Source: Gemmatimonadota bacterium (GTDB lineage Bacteria > JAAXHH01). Taken from it: 64,000 bases of DNA. The stretch covers positions 121,553 to 185,552 of the forward strand of contig VXRC01000017.1 of NCBI GenBank assembly GCA_009838645.1, read 5' to 3'. The notes under the pieces are model-generated. The model saw only the letters and a program-made list of their open reading frames with translations. It made no database searches and was not told the origin of the DNA. Position 1 is the stretch's first letter. The number at the start of each line of letters is the position of its first letter. The position numbers were made by a program, and so were the translations under genes. Of this stretch, positions 16,112 through 24,590 are shown piece after piece.

Positions 16112-17593
16112 CTAAGCTTCGAGCGGATCGATCCCCAGGCGGGTGAATTGTTCAGGCATGGCCTCGCATGCCCGCAGATGCCGGGCGATCCGTTCAGTGA
16201 ACCGGGCTTCCAGCGCCGGATCTACAATGGGGTGCTGCTGTGCCGGGTCCTCCAACACGTCGAACAGCTGGTTCCGCCCCGCGTAGGACGCCTCGTCGGG
16301 GTGGTGCCGCGGGACCTTCCCATCGGTGGGGATCTTGTACAACGGGAGGTTGTAGGTATGGCCGAAGTACCGTCCCGTCTCGACTCGGTCGTACACCTCC
16401 CTCGGATACCAGCGGTTCAGGCCGCCCGTGGGCATGGCCGTGTACGCATACAGCGGTCCCGCGTCCTCGTTGACCGGGTTGCGCATGTACACGTACCTTC
16501 CGTCCGTTAAGTTCATGGCCATCCCGAAATAACCGAAGATCCCGTCCTCGCGGACGCCATCGCCGTCCAACACCTTCCGCAGGGAACGACCCTGAACGTG
16601 GGGCGGCGCCGGGGTATCGAAGTAGTCGAGAAAGGTCGGCATCAGGTCGATGGTCTGCGTGAGCGCTCCGGTGCGCGTACCGGCCCGCTCGTTGCCGGGC
16701 AGGCTCGCGATCAGCGGAATCCGGACGATTTCGTTGTACAGGGGCATGATGTTCTTCATCCAGAAGTCATGCTCCGCCAGCATGGTCCCGTGATCCGTGG
16801 TGAATACGACCAGCGTGTCGTCCCACAGCCCCAGGTCGTCGAGCGTGTCGAATATCCTGCCCACCCAGTGGTCCGTCATCGTGAGCAGCCCGGCGTAGCA
16901 CTTCCGGATGTGTTCGACCGCTTCAGGGGATTCGTGGACCTCGTCGTAGCTGGGCCAGTCGTAGAACGGTCCGTCGTAATCGTCGCCGTACATGGCGCGG
17001 TATTTCTCGGTGCAGTAGAAGGGCTCGTGGGGATCGAAGATCTCGACCTGCAGGAACCAGTCGTCGGACGCCTGGTTCGTCTTCAGCCACTCGATGGCCG
17101 CCTGCGCGGTCTTGGGACCGGAGAAGTCCTCCTCCTGCTGCTGCAGTTTCCGATTGCCGTAATTCTGCTGGCTGAGTTGACCCAGGTGGTCGGGCAAAGC
17201 CATGCGGTCCACGTGGGACGCCCACCAGTCGTTCTCCTGGCCGCGGAAGAAGTCCCATGTGTTGAACGCCGTGTGGTAGTTCTCGCCCCCGAGTTCGAAG
17301 TAGTGGTAATGGTCGGTCAGCAGATGGGTGAAGACGTCGTTCTTCCGCAACTCGCCCGGCAGCGTATCGTCGTAGGGTTCGATGGGGCCCCATCCCCGGT
17401 AGATGAAGTTGTACCGCCCGGTCATGAACTCCCGCCGCGCGGGCATGCAGGGCAGCGATCCCACCCAGTGGTTGTCGAAAACGACGCCCCGTTCGGCCAG
17501 GCGGTCCAGGGCGGGCGTATGCACCCAGTCGTTGCCGTAGGTCGAAAGGTAGTCCCGGCGGACGGTGTCAAGCACGATAAATACGCATTTCAT
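16112..17593 (-). CDS. Sulfatase (type I, Cys active site)
   Basis: A 493-residue sulfatase starting at ATG 17593. It opens with MKCVFIVLDTVRRDY, the usual metal-binding strand, and has the modification motif C49-M-P-A-R53 in SLPCMPARREFMTGR. Further metal ligands lie in VVFTTDHGTMLAEH. The sequence contains a long middle part with YFELGGENYHTAF. The start is set by the one-base TAATG overlap with the stop of the RraA-like gene; a longer open frame upstream only reads through that gene in another frame. It precedes the solute-binding protein gene by 12 nt. It is the first of three sulfatases in the operon. Confidence 0.93.
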   Translation of the reverse strand: MKCVFIVLDTVRRDYLSTYGNDWVHTPALDRLAERGVVFDNHWVGSLPCMPARREFMTGRYNFIYRGWGPIEPYDDTLPGELRKNDVFTHLLTDHYHYFELGGENYHTAFNTWDFFRGQENDWWASHVDRMALPDHLGQLSQQNYGNRKLQQQEEDFSGPKTAQAAIEWLKTNQASDDWFLQVEIFDPHEPFYCTEKYRAMYGDDYDGPFYDWPSYDEVHESPEAVEHIRKCYAGLLTMTDHWVGRIFDTLDDLGLWDDTLVVFTTDHGTMLAEHDFWMKNIMPLYNEIVRIPLIASLPGNERAGTRTGALTQTIDLMPTFLDYFDTPAPPHVQGRSLRKVLDGDGVREDGIFGYFGMAMNLTDGRYVYMRNPVNEDAGPLYAYTAMPTGGLNRWYPREVYDRVETGRYFGHTYNLPLYKIPTDGKVPRHHPDEASYAGRNQLFDVLEDPAQQHPIVDPALEARFTERIARHLRACEAMPEQFTRLGIDPLEA

Positions 17594-18327
17594 TATTCGT
17601 CTTCTTTCTTGCCGTAGCTGTGTCCGCCCAGGATCGCCTTGATGTCGTCGGCGGATCGGGCGCGTTCGAAGGCATCGATGCGTGCTTCTTCCTCCTCCGC
17701 CAGCGCCGTGGCGTTCTCGAGCACCGCATCCATCCTGTCGGCGGGAAACTTGCACGCTCCGTTCTCGTCCATGTGGATGATCTCGCCCGGCGCCACGTCC
17801 ATGCCGCCAACGGATACGGGGACGTTCACCGCGTGTACGGCCATGTCCCCGTGTCCGGGTGTTACGCCGCTCAGCAGGTACTGGAACTTCATCGGCCGGA
17901 TCTCGTGTATGTCCCGCGACGGTCCGTTGGATACCACGCCCACGCAGCCCACGGCTTTTGCGGAAGCCGTCATGTTCCCGCCCGCCAATCCCACTTTTCC
18001 GGCGATCTCCTCGGGGAAATTCTGCCGGATAACGAGAATCGTCGGCCCGGGGGATTCGTCCAGGGCGTCGATGACATCGATGAAGGAGAGGTTCTTGAAA
18101 CCCGGTTCGGGCAGGCCGAAGACGCAGGTGACGGCGTAGCCCACGGTGCGTCCGAGTTCTGGATACATGCACTTTATGGATTGGTCCGTGTACCAGTTCA
18201 CCGCCCACGGGTTGTAGAGGCCGAGGCAGAGGGGATGGGTGGGATAGGTGGCCACCACGTTGGTGATCGTAGGGGTGTCGAACTGTTTCAGCGCCTCCAG
18301 CGTCTCCTGCGGGGACCGCGTGGGCAT
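17593..18327 (-). CDS. RraA-like / HMG aldolase family protein
   Basis: A 244-residue member of the RraA/4-hydroxy-4-methyl-2-oxoglutarate aldolase fold. The visible motif is GGNMTASAKAVGCVGVV followed by NGPSRD, matching the G(G)xx(A)xx...GxxRD metal and substrate site of class II pyruvate aldolases. Members of this fold are either aldolases acting on 2-oxo acids or regulators of RNase E. The catabolic context argues for an aldolase or decarboxylase role. The ATG at 18327 has AAGGAG five nt upstream. It is the first gene of the eight-gene leftward cluster. The 250 bp upstream show only short repeats of GTCAAATCGGT and GTCAAGCCGG and no clear promoter. Confidence 0.82.
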   Translation of the reverse strand: MPTRSPQETLEALKQFDTPTITNVVATYPTHPLCLGLYNPWAVNWYTDQSIKCMYPELGRTVGYAVTCVFGLPEPGFKNLSFIDVIDALDESPGPTILVIRQNFPEEIAGKVGLAGGNMTASAKAVGCVGVVSNGPSRDIHEIRPMKFQYLLSGVTPGHGDMAVHAVNVPVSVGGMDVAPGEIIHMDENGACKFPADRMDAVLENATALAEEEEARIDAFERARSADDIKAILGGHSYGKKEDE

Positions 18328-18574
18328 GCATCGCTCCTTCCGGGGTGCGTGCGGAGAAAGGTAGGAAATCGAACTGTCAAATCGGTCCGTCAAATCGGTG
18401 GAATGAACCCGGTGAATATGGTCCTGATTCGGCGGGGTGTCAAGCCGGTAATCGGTCCCGTCAGGCGCGGTGGTTCGACTGCGTATTCAGTCGGTTGTCA
18501 AGCCGGCAGCCGGCTCCGGGCGGTACTGGACAGCCGCATGCTCCGGTCGTCCCGGCGGGCGGCATTCACGCGCG

Positions 18575-19108
18575 TCATTCGGACGATCCTGTCTGGAGCG
18601 ACCGCTGCCACAGGGCCGTTGAGTAGAACTCGTAAGACGCGGCTTTGTCGGGGACGTCGACGAGATGGACCGTAAAGCGGCACGGCACCCCGTTGTCCGG
18701 CAGGTAGTCCCTGAAGAAGCCGCTATACGCCCGGGCGTACGCCTCCTTCAGCCGATCCTGCTCGGCGGCGTATCCCACCGGATCCACGAGGGGATTCGGC
18801 GACTTGGGCTGGCACCCGAAGGCGTGCACTTCGATGAAGTCGATTTCCCGCAGCGACTTGCACAGGCCGGCGTCAATCAGCCATTTCTCCCAGCTCTGAA
18901 AGACCAGGGGGATCTCCTGGTCCGGTTCCATCGAAATCAGTTCATCCCGCTCCAGCACGCCCTTGGCCGAATAACCGCCCGTGAGTCCGGCGAAATAGAT
19001 CTTCAGGTCGCCGTCCGGCTGTTCTTCCGTTACCAGGGCCGACAGCACCGGGTTTTCGCCGTGGTAATAGTAGGTCAACTTGCCCCGCTTCCTGATGTTG
19101 AAAGCCAT
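18575..19108 (-). CDS. Hypothetical protein, 177 residues
   Basis: I do not recognise a family. The protein starts MAFNIRKRGKLTYYYHGENP, has AAGGAG 5-6 nt upstream of its ATG, and shows normal codon use, so it is likely real. It has no signal peptide or membrane segment. A middle part (LREIDFIEVHAFGCQPKSPNPLVDP) and a tyrosine-rich helix (EAYARAYSGFFRDYLPD) are its most characteristic stretches. It stands alone, upstream of and co-directional with the sulfatase cluster but 250 bp away from it. Confidence 0.6.
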   Translation of the reverse strand: MAFNIRKRGKLTYYYHGENPVLSALVTEEQPDGDLKIYFAGLTGGYSAKGVLERDELISMEPDQEIPLVFQSWEKWLIDAGLCKSLREIDFIEVHAFGCQPKSPNPLVDPVGYAAEQDRLKEAYARAYSGFFRDYLPDNGVPCRFTVHLVDVPDKAASYEFYSTALWQRSLQTGSSE

Positions 19109-19522
19109 GGATGCTCCTTATGGAAGTTTAGGTTTTTCCGGACCACTCGCACGCGTTTCACCGTGTTAACGAAAGGCCCATCGTCAGTTTAATCTACTGC
19201 GTGTGTCAAGGTCGGTCAGGTTGCTTTATCGACTTCGCAAAGCGGGCAATTTCGGATATGTGCCGAGGTCTTAATGGTCTTTGGTCCATACGGTCTCGCG
19301 AGTCATAATGGACTTTGGCTGCTCGGTGTCGCCGTGTATATTCCATTCCCTCGCGGTCGTTGGATTCCCCGGGTCCCGCAGGCGTCCGATGCCATGCGAC
19401 CGCGGCCGTTTGAACCTCAGCCGCCGGAGCCGCAGCCCGTACTTTTGAGTCCGGCGCCGTCCGAAGTGCGATGGTTTGGGTTTGGGTTTGGGTTTGGGTG
19501 TCGATACAAAGTAGAAACAATC
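19109..19522. other. Intergenic region between divergent genes
   Basis: No gene is supported in these 414 bases. They hold the start region of the unknown 177-residue protein on the left and the G-rich repeat upstream of the SelD fusion on the right. Open frames crossing the region are low-complexity translations of the repeat. Confidence 0.6.
19475..19498 (+). repeat. (TTTGGG)4 repeat, G-quadruplex motif in the selD leader
   Basis: Four perfect TTTGGG units give four GGG runs separated by 3-nt loops, the canonical G-quadruplex pattern, on the sense strand 25 nt before the SelD-fusion start codon. A quadruplex in the mRNA could hinder ribosome access; a slippage-prone repeat is the alternative view. 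Confidence 0.85.
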
Positions 19523-21838
19523 ATGAATCAGACCATCCCTTTTATAAAGGACCTCGCGCTTGTCGGCGGCGGACACTCCCACGTTCAGGTGATCCGCATG
19601 CTGGCCATGAAGAAGGCCCTGGGCGGCATCCGCGTCACGCTCATTTCGGACGAGTCCACCGTCTGCTATTCCGGTATGCTGCCCGGTTGCCTGGCCGGCC
19701 TGTACCGGCCCGACGAGATGGAAATGGAATTGAGGCCGCTTTGCAACTGGGCGGGTGTCCGGTTCGTCCGGGCCCGGGTGGCCGGCCTCGATCCGGTCCT
19801 CCAGCAGGTTCACTTCGACAACGGCCGTCCTCCCCTTGCCTACGATGCCCTTTCGATCAACGTCGGTTCGATACCCCGGGGCATGGACACCCCGGGTGTG
19901 CGGGAACACGCCGTGCCCACGAGGCCGCTCGGTCTGCTGCTGAAGCGGGTTCACGAGTTCGAGGAAAACCACCGGAGCGACGGCCGACCATTACGGATCG
20001 TCATCGCGGGCGGCGGCGCGGCGGGGGTGGAACTGGCCTTCGCCATGCACTCTAGATGGGGAGAGCGCTTCGCGCCTGTCGAGATCACCCTCGTGGATTC
20101 GCAGACGAATTTGCTGACCGGGCACCGTCCCCGGGTCGCCGCGATCATCGGGCGGTACCTCGAAGAAAAGGGGATCGCCTGCCTGACCGGCAAGCGAGTC
20201 ATGGGCGTGGATGATACGGGCGTCCTTTTCGAAGATCATCCGGCCCTGCCCTGCGACTTCCTGCTCTGGGCGACGGGCGGAGCGCCGCCCGGTCTGTTGA
20301 AGGATACAAACCTGGAGACCAGCGGCGCCGGGTTCATCCGCGTCCGGCCCACCCTGCAGGTCATTGGTTACGACAACGTCTTTGCGGCGGGCGACTGTAT
20401 TGAATTCCCCTCTCGTTCCCTGCCCAAATCGGGGGTCTACGCGGTCCGCGAGGGACCGGTCCTGGCCCGAAACATCCATGCCTGGCTCGAGCACCGATCC
20501 CTGGTTCCCTTCAGGCCCCAGGCTTCCGCGCTCGCGCTGCTCATGACCGGGACTCGGAACGCCGTCGCGAGCCGGCACCACGCCTCCTTCCACGGCCCCT
20601 GGGTGTGGCGGCTGAAGGACTGGATCGACCGGCGCTGGATGCGGAAATTCGAACCGGCGCTGCTGCCACCCATGGACCCGGCGGGCGATTCGCGCACGGC
20701 GGGCGATTCGCATCCCACAGGCAGTTTGCGTCCCGCCAGCGATTCGCACCCCGCCGGTGAAGAAGCCGGCGGAGGCCAGGAAGTGCCGGCCATGCGCTGC
20801 GCCGGGTGTGGCGCCAAGGTCGGTTCGACCGTGCTCACAGGCGTGCTCGACGAACTGGAGGTATTCAACCGCGAGGACGTGCGAATCGGCCTGCACGACG
20901 CCGACGACGCGGCGCTTCTGGAGATCCCTCCCGGCCGGTCGCTGGTGCAAACGGTGGATGGCTTCCGGGCCTTTACCGGCGACCTGCACCTCTTCGGCCG
21001 AATCGCCCTGGTCCACGCCGCGTCCGATCTGTACGCCATGGGGGCCGAACCCCACTCCGCACTGGTTACGGTCACGCTGCCCTACGCGGAAAAACCCCTC
21101 GTGGCGAACGACCTGAGACAGCTCATGGGCGGCATCGCGGAAGAAGCTCGGTGCCTCGGGGTCACCCTCCTAGGCGGGCATACGAGCGAGGGAACGGAGA
21201 CGGCAGTCAGCGTAACCATGAACGGTCTGGCCGGCAGCGACGCCGTATTCAGGAAGGGCGGGCTGCGTCCAGGCGACGGACTCATCCTCACCAAGCCCGT
21301 AGGCACAGGCGTCATCCTGGCGGCCGACATGCACCTGAAGGCCCGGGGAAGCTGGGTCGACGAAGTCTTCGAGGGCATGCTGCGGTCCAACGCGGAGGCG
21401 GCGAGGATCCTCGCCCTGGCCGGCATTCCTTCCGTCACCGACGTGACCGGCTTCGGCCTGGCGGGGCACCTGGTCGAGATGCTCGAGGCCGGCGGCGTGG
21501 GCGCGGAGATTGAAATCGACCGGATACCGCTTTATGCCGGCGCGGCGGATTGCGTGGCCGCCGGCGTGGAAAGTACCCTTGCGCCGTCCAATCGGGAACA
21601 CCTGCAGAAGAGATGGCAGGTGGAGTCGGGGGCTGGCACGGCGGACGCGGCGGAGCCTGGTGTATTGGACGGCGAGGACGCCCTCCTCTTCGACCCCCAG
21701 ACTTCGGGTGGACTGCTGGCCGGCGTGCCTCCCTCCCGTATCGACGAGGTCGTCGTTAGACTGCGGGAGGCCGGATACGCACAGGCGGCCTGCATCGGAC
21801 GGGTAACCGACCGGAAACGGCACTTGCAGCTCCGCTGA
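19523..21838 (+). CDS. selD: FAD-dependent oxidoreductase fused to selenide, water dikinase
   Basis: A 771-residue two-domain protein. Residues 1 to about 385 form an NDH-2-like pyridine nucleotide-disulfide oxidoreductase, with the FAD motif LVGGGHSHVQV, the NAD motif IAGGGAAGVELA and the second FAD motif NVFAAGDCIEF. A linker of about 25 residues built from 6-residue repeats (GDSRTA, GDSHPT, GSLRPA, SDSHPA) follows. Residues from about 420 on form SelD, which makes selenophosphate from selenide and ATP. The catalytic motif is CAGCGAK, so the nucleophile is Cys, not Sec, and the second Cys of E. coli SelD is Ala. The same fusion is known in cyanobacteria and others, where the first domain may supply selenide. 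The start ATG 19523 gives a direct FAD-fold N-terminus; ribosome-binding sequence is weak. Confidence 0.93.
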   Translation: MNQTIPFIKDLALVGGGHSHVQVIRMLAMKKALGGIRVTLISDESTVCYSGMLPGCLAGLYRPDEMEMELRPLCNWAGVRFVRARVAGLDPVLQQVHFDNGRPPLAYDALSINVGSIPRGMDTPGVREHAVPTRPLGLLLKRVHEFEENHRSDGRPLRIVIAGGGAAGVELAFAMHSRWGERFAPVEITLVDSQTNLLTGHRPRVAAIIGRYLEEKGIACLTGKRVMGVDDTGVLFEDHPALPCDFLLWATGGAPPGLLKDTNLETSGAGFIRVRPTLQVIGYDNVFAAGDCIEFPSRSLPKSGVYAVREGPVLARNIHAWLEHRSLVPFRPQASALALLMTGTRNAVASRHHASFHGPWVWRLKDWIDRRWMRKFEPALLPPMDPAGDSRTAGDSHPTGSLRPASDSHPAGEEAGGGQEVPAMRCAGCGAKVGSTVLTGVLDELEVFNREDVRIGLHDADDAALLEIPPGRSLVQTVDGFRAFTGDLHLFGRIALVHAASDLYAMGAEPHSALVTVTLPYAEKPLVANDLRQLMGGIAEEARCLGVTLLGGHTSEGTETAVSVTMNGLAGSDAVFRKGGLRPGDGLILTKPVGTGVILAADMHLKARGSWVDEVFEGMLRSNAEAARILALAGIPSVTDVTGFGLAGHLVEMLEAGGVGAEIEIDRIPLYAGAADCVAAGVESTLAPSNREHLQKRWQVESGAGTADAAEPGVLDGEDALLFDPQTSGGLLAGVPPSRIDEVVVRLREAGYAQAACIGRVTDRKRHLQLR

Positions 21839-21842
21839 GCCG

Positions 21843-22850
21843 TCACGGCAACGCACACACGATCTTGCCGATATGCCGCTGTGATTCGAGGTAGTCGTAG
21901 GCCGCGGGCACTTCATCGAAAGGAAACACCCGGTCGATGCAGGGCCTGAGTCCCGACGCTTCGCAGGCCCTTACCAGGTCGCGCAGGTCTTCGGCGGAGG
22001 AGGTGTAGATCCCCCGTACCTGGATCTGCCGGCCGATGATATCGAAGGGATTGAGGCGGGTTTCGAAGCCGTCCAGAATGCCCACGAGGGATATCCGGGC
22101 GTGCAGCGCGCAGGCTTTCATGGACTTCGCGAACGTCTGGCCGCCCGCCACGTCCACGACCAGGTCGACCCCGGCACCGCCGGTACAGGAACGTACCTGT
22201 TCCGGCCAATCCTCGTCTCTGTAATCGAAGGTCTCCAACACCCCGAATTCATCCTTCATCCGTCGGGCTTTCTCTTCGGATGAAGTGGTTAATAACGCTT
22301 GCGCCCCAGTGAGTTTCACAAGTTGCGCAGCGAACACGGATACCCCACCCGTGCCGTGCAGCAGGACCCACTCCCCGGCCTGCAATCGACCCTGAGATAC
22401 TACCGAAGCCCAGGCGGTAAGTCCGGCGATGGGTAATGTCGCGCCTTCGTGGTAGGAGAAGTGGGACGGCATGGAGACCAGGGCGACCGCGGGATACAGC
22501 ACTTGCTCGCACAGCACGCCGTCCACGCCGCCCGCGCCCACCAGGGTCTTCATCCCATCGGGCGTAAGTCTTCCGGCGGGCCAGCGCAGGAACGGTGCAT
22601 TCACGACCCGGTCGCCCAGCCGGATACCCGATACTCCCGTCCCCGTCTTCAACACGTCGCCCGCCATGTCGGACCCGGCGACGAACCTGCCCTCGAAGGG
22701 CTTTCCGTACCGGCCTCTGGCGACCATAAGGTCCCGGTAGTTGAGCGATACGGATCGGACCCTGACCAGCGCCTCTCCGGGACCGGGTTCCCCCGGTTCC
22801 GACAGATCGGTCCGGCGAAGCTGGTCGTGGTCAATGACGTATGCGCGCAT
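21843..22850 (-). CDS. Zinc-independent MDR-family alcohol dehydrogenase / quinone reductase
   Basis: A 335-residue medium-chain dehydrogenase/reductase. The N-terminal GroES-like domain has NYRDLMVARGRYG and AGSDMAGDV, and the cofactor domain has the NADP-binding glycine motif GTGGVSVFAAQLVK near residue 165. The catalytic-zinc Cys and His of classical alcohol dehydrogenases are not in their usual places, so reduction of an alkene or quinone is more likely than alcohol oxidation. It converges with the SelD fusion, with 4 nt between the stop codons. AAGGA lies 8 nt before the ATG. A directly repeated TCGCGATAAT element upstream may be an operator. Confidence 0.85.
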   Translation of the reverse strand: MRAYVIDHDQLRRTDLSEPGEPGPGEALVRVRSVSLNYRDLMVARGRYGKPFEGRFVAGSDMAGDVLKTGTGVSGIRLGDRVVNAPFLRWPAGRLTPDGMKTLVGAGGVDGVLCEQVLYPAVALVSMPSHFSYHEGATLPIAGLTAWASVVSQGRLQAGEWVLLHGTGGVSVFAAQLVKLTGAQALLTTSSEEKARRMKDEFGVLETFDYRDEDWPEQVRSCTGGAGVDLVVDVAGGQTFAKSMKACALHARISLVGILDGFETRLNPFDIIGRQIQVRGIYTSSAEDLRDLVRACEASGLRPCIDRVFPFDEVPAAYDYLESQRHIGKIVCALP

Positions 22851-22890
22851 GGGGGCGGTCCTTCACTTATTCCTTCACTTTTCCCTTCAA

Positions 22891-22922
22891 TCGCGATAAT
22901 TGACCCGTCGCGATAATCGACG
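22891..22922. promoter_or_regulatory. Paired direct repeat upstream of the MDR gene
   Basis: TCGCGATAATTGAC at 22891-22904 and TCGCGATAATCGAC at 22909-22922 are 13/14 identical with an 18-bp period, 41-72 bp before the MDR start. The repeat could bind a dimeric regulator. The rest of 22851-23183 shows no gene and no clear promoter. Confidence 0.4.
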
Positions 22923-23183
22923 GCCTTTTTCAACACATCGTACCATAATCAATTTTCAACGAGACCGCGAAATTGGCAATTGATAAATACCGCGTGAATT
23001 CGTATGCTTAAGGCGACGCGCACGCCCTTGATCGGCGTGCAGTTCCAACCGGCCAATGGGGGGAGATTTCCCATGCGGGCGATTGGTTTCGCGGCCCGGT
23101 ACAACGGACTGGTATAACGGACTGGACCCGAGACGGGCGGACCATGGACCGAACCCCGGACAGGCAGAGAGGACCGAACGGCA

Positions 23184-23792
23184 TTGAACGACATCCGAAT
23201 TTACTTCATCGGTGATTCCTATGTGAACGGTACGGGCGACCCGGCCTATCTCGGCTGGCCGGGCCGGGCCTGTGCCGCGTCGAGGTCAGAAGAGAACGCC
23301 ATCACCTGTTACAACCTGGGCATACGCGGCGATACGAGCACCGATGTGCTCCGGCGCTGGGAACGGGAAGTGGAGGTCCGGCGTCTCATTCCTCACGACG
23401 GCCGGGTGGTGTTCGGATTCGGCGCGAACGACTGCTGGATCATAGACGGGAAGACGCGCGTGGAACGCGCCGATACCATTCGCAACACCGAAGAGATCCT
23501 GTCAAGTGCACGGTCCCTGTTTCCCACGTTGATGGTCGGGCCGCCGCCCGGGATCGACGAGGACGAACACGGCCGAAGGGTGGAGATTTCGTCGCTCGTC
23601 GGCGAAATCGCCGGTAGAGTCGGCGTGCCCTATCTCGAAGTGATCCACGAACTGCATGCCGGCGGTATCTGGCAGAGCGAAGCGGCCCTCGGCGACCGCG
23701 TTCATCCGGCCGATGGGGGTTACTCCGCGCTGGCGGAACTGGTGCTCGCCTGGCCGGCGTGGTGGTTTTGTGAAACGCCCAGTGCACCCTAA
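23184..23792 (+). CDS. GDSL/SGNH-type esterase
   Basis: A 202-residue SGNH-fold hydrolase. Block I is IYFIGDSYVNG with the nucleophile Ser, block II is NLGIRGDT, block III is GFGANDC, and block V is DRVHP with the catalytic Asp and His. It lacks a signal peptide, so it is likely cytoplasmic, deacylating a small ester or carbohydrate. The start is TTG at 23184, with AGAGAGGA about 10 nt upstream; no ATG gives the complete block I. It begins a rightward run with the PhyH gene (12 nt later) and aroA. Confidence 0.85.
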   Translation: MNDIRIYFIGDSYVNGTGDPAYLGWPGRACAASRSEENAITCYNLGIRGDTSTDVLRRWEREVEVRRLIPHDGRVVFGFGANDCWIIDGKTRVERADTIRNTEEILSSARSLFPTLMVGPPPGIDEDEHGRRVEISSLVGEIAGRVGVPYLEVIHELHAGGIWQSEAALGDRVHPADGGYSALAELVLAWPAWWFCETPSAP

Positions 23793-23804
23793 AGGAGGTA
23801 AACG

Positions 23805-24569
23805 GTGTCGTTGACCCAGGCACGGATCGACCAGTTCAACGAACAGGGATTTCTCCCTTACGAGGACCTGCTGACGCCGCTGGAGGTCAAAGCGCTGCAC
23901 CAGCGGCTTGAAGATATCGGCAACGAACGGGTCGATTTCCCGGACGAATACGTTCAGATCGAACCGCGCGTGGAACTCGGCGACACACAGGCCGATCCGG
24001 TCCGTTTCAACAACGTGCGCAAGATCTGGAACCTGACGAAGCACGATCCGGTTTTCAAGGAACTGGCCCGGCACCCGAAGATCCTCGGCGTAGTCCGGAG
24101 CCTGATCGGTCCGGATCTCAAGATCTACGTGGACCAGACGCTCTGCAAACCGCCCCGGGTGGGTTCGGCGAAACCACCTCACCAGGACTCGGCCTACTGG
24201 ACGAGCATCGATCCGCCCGATCTCGTGATCTGCTGGATCGCCCTGAACGACGCCACCGAGAACAACGGGTGCATGCGATTCATATCCGGTTCCCACAAGG
24301 CCGGTGTAATCGAGCACAAGCACCTCGAGGACTTTCGCGTCGAGGACGCCCGCGTCGGCTATGAACGGGAGGTCGCCGTACCCCTGAAGGCCGGCAGTTG
24401 CTCGTTCCACCACAGTCTCGCGCTACATCGCACCGACGCCAATACCAGCGACGACCGGCGCATCGGCCTGACCGTCGCCTACATGGACGCCCGTTCGAAA
24501 TTCATCGGAAACGGTGCCATGCCGGAATACGAACTTGTGTCCGGCCGGGCTTACGAAGGATGTGTTTAG
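23805..24569 (+). CDS. Phytanoyl-CoA dioxygenase (PhyH) family protein
   Basis: A 254-residue Fe(II)/2-oxoglutarate dioxygenase candidate and the third of its family in the window. The iron motif is HQDSAYW, the distal His lies in SLALHRTDANTSDD, and the arginine follows in DRRIGLTVAYMD. Its middle segment CWIALNDATENNGCMRFISGSHK is typical of bacterial PhyH proteins annotated as hydroxylases of small metabolites. Translation starts at GTG 23805 behind a near-perfect AAAGGAGG. It lies between a GDSL esterase and aroA on the same strand, probably in one transcript. Confidence 0.88.
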   Translation: MSLTQARIDQFNEQGFLPYEDLLTPLEVKALHQRLEDIGNERVDFPDEYVQIEPRVELGDTQADPVRFNNVRKIWNLTKHDPVFKELARHPKILGVVRSLIGPDLKIYVDQTLCKPPRVGSAKPPHQDSAYWTSIDPPDLVICWIALNDATENNGCMRFISGSHKAGVIEHKHLEDFRVEDARVGYEREVAVPLKAGSCSFHHSLALHRTDANTSDDRRIGLTVAYMDARSKFIGNGAMPEYELVSGRAYEGCV

Positions 24570-24590
24570 GACAACAGTAGGATTAACACT

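Noticed and set aside
17594..18331. Extended N-terminus of the sulfatase through the RraA gene
   Set aside because: The extension is an out-of-frame translation of the RraA-like gene. The TAATG junction at 17593 fixes the true start.
19475..19498. Telomere-like or eukaryotic contamination
   Set aside because: Only four TTTGGG units in a clearly bacterial context, next to a SelD fusion; no further array.
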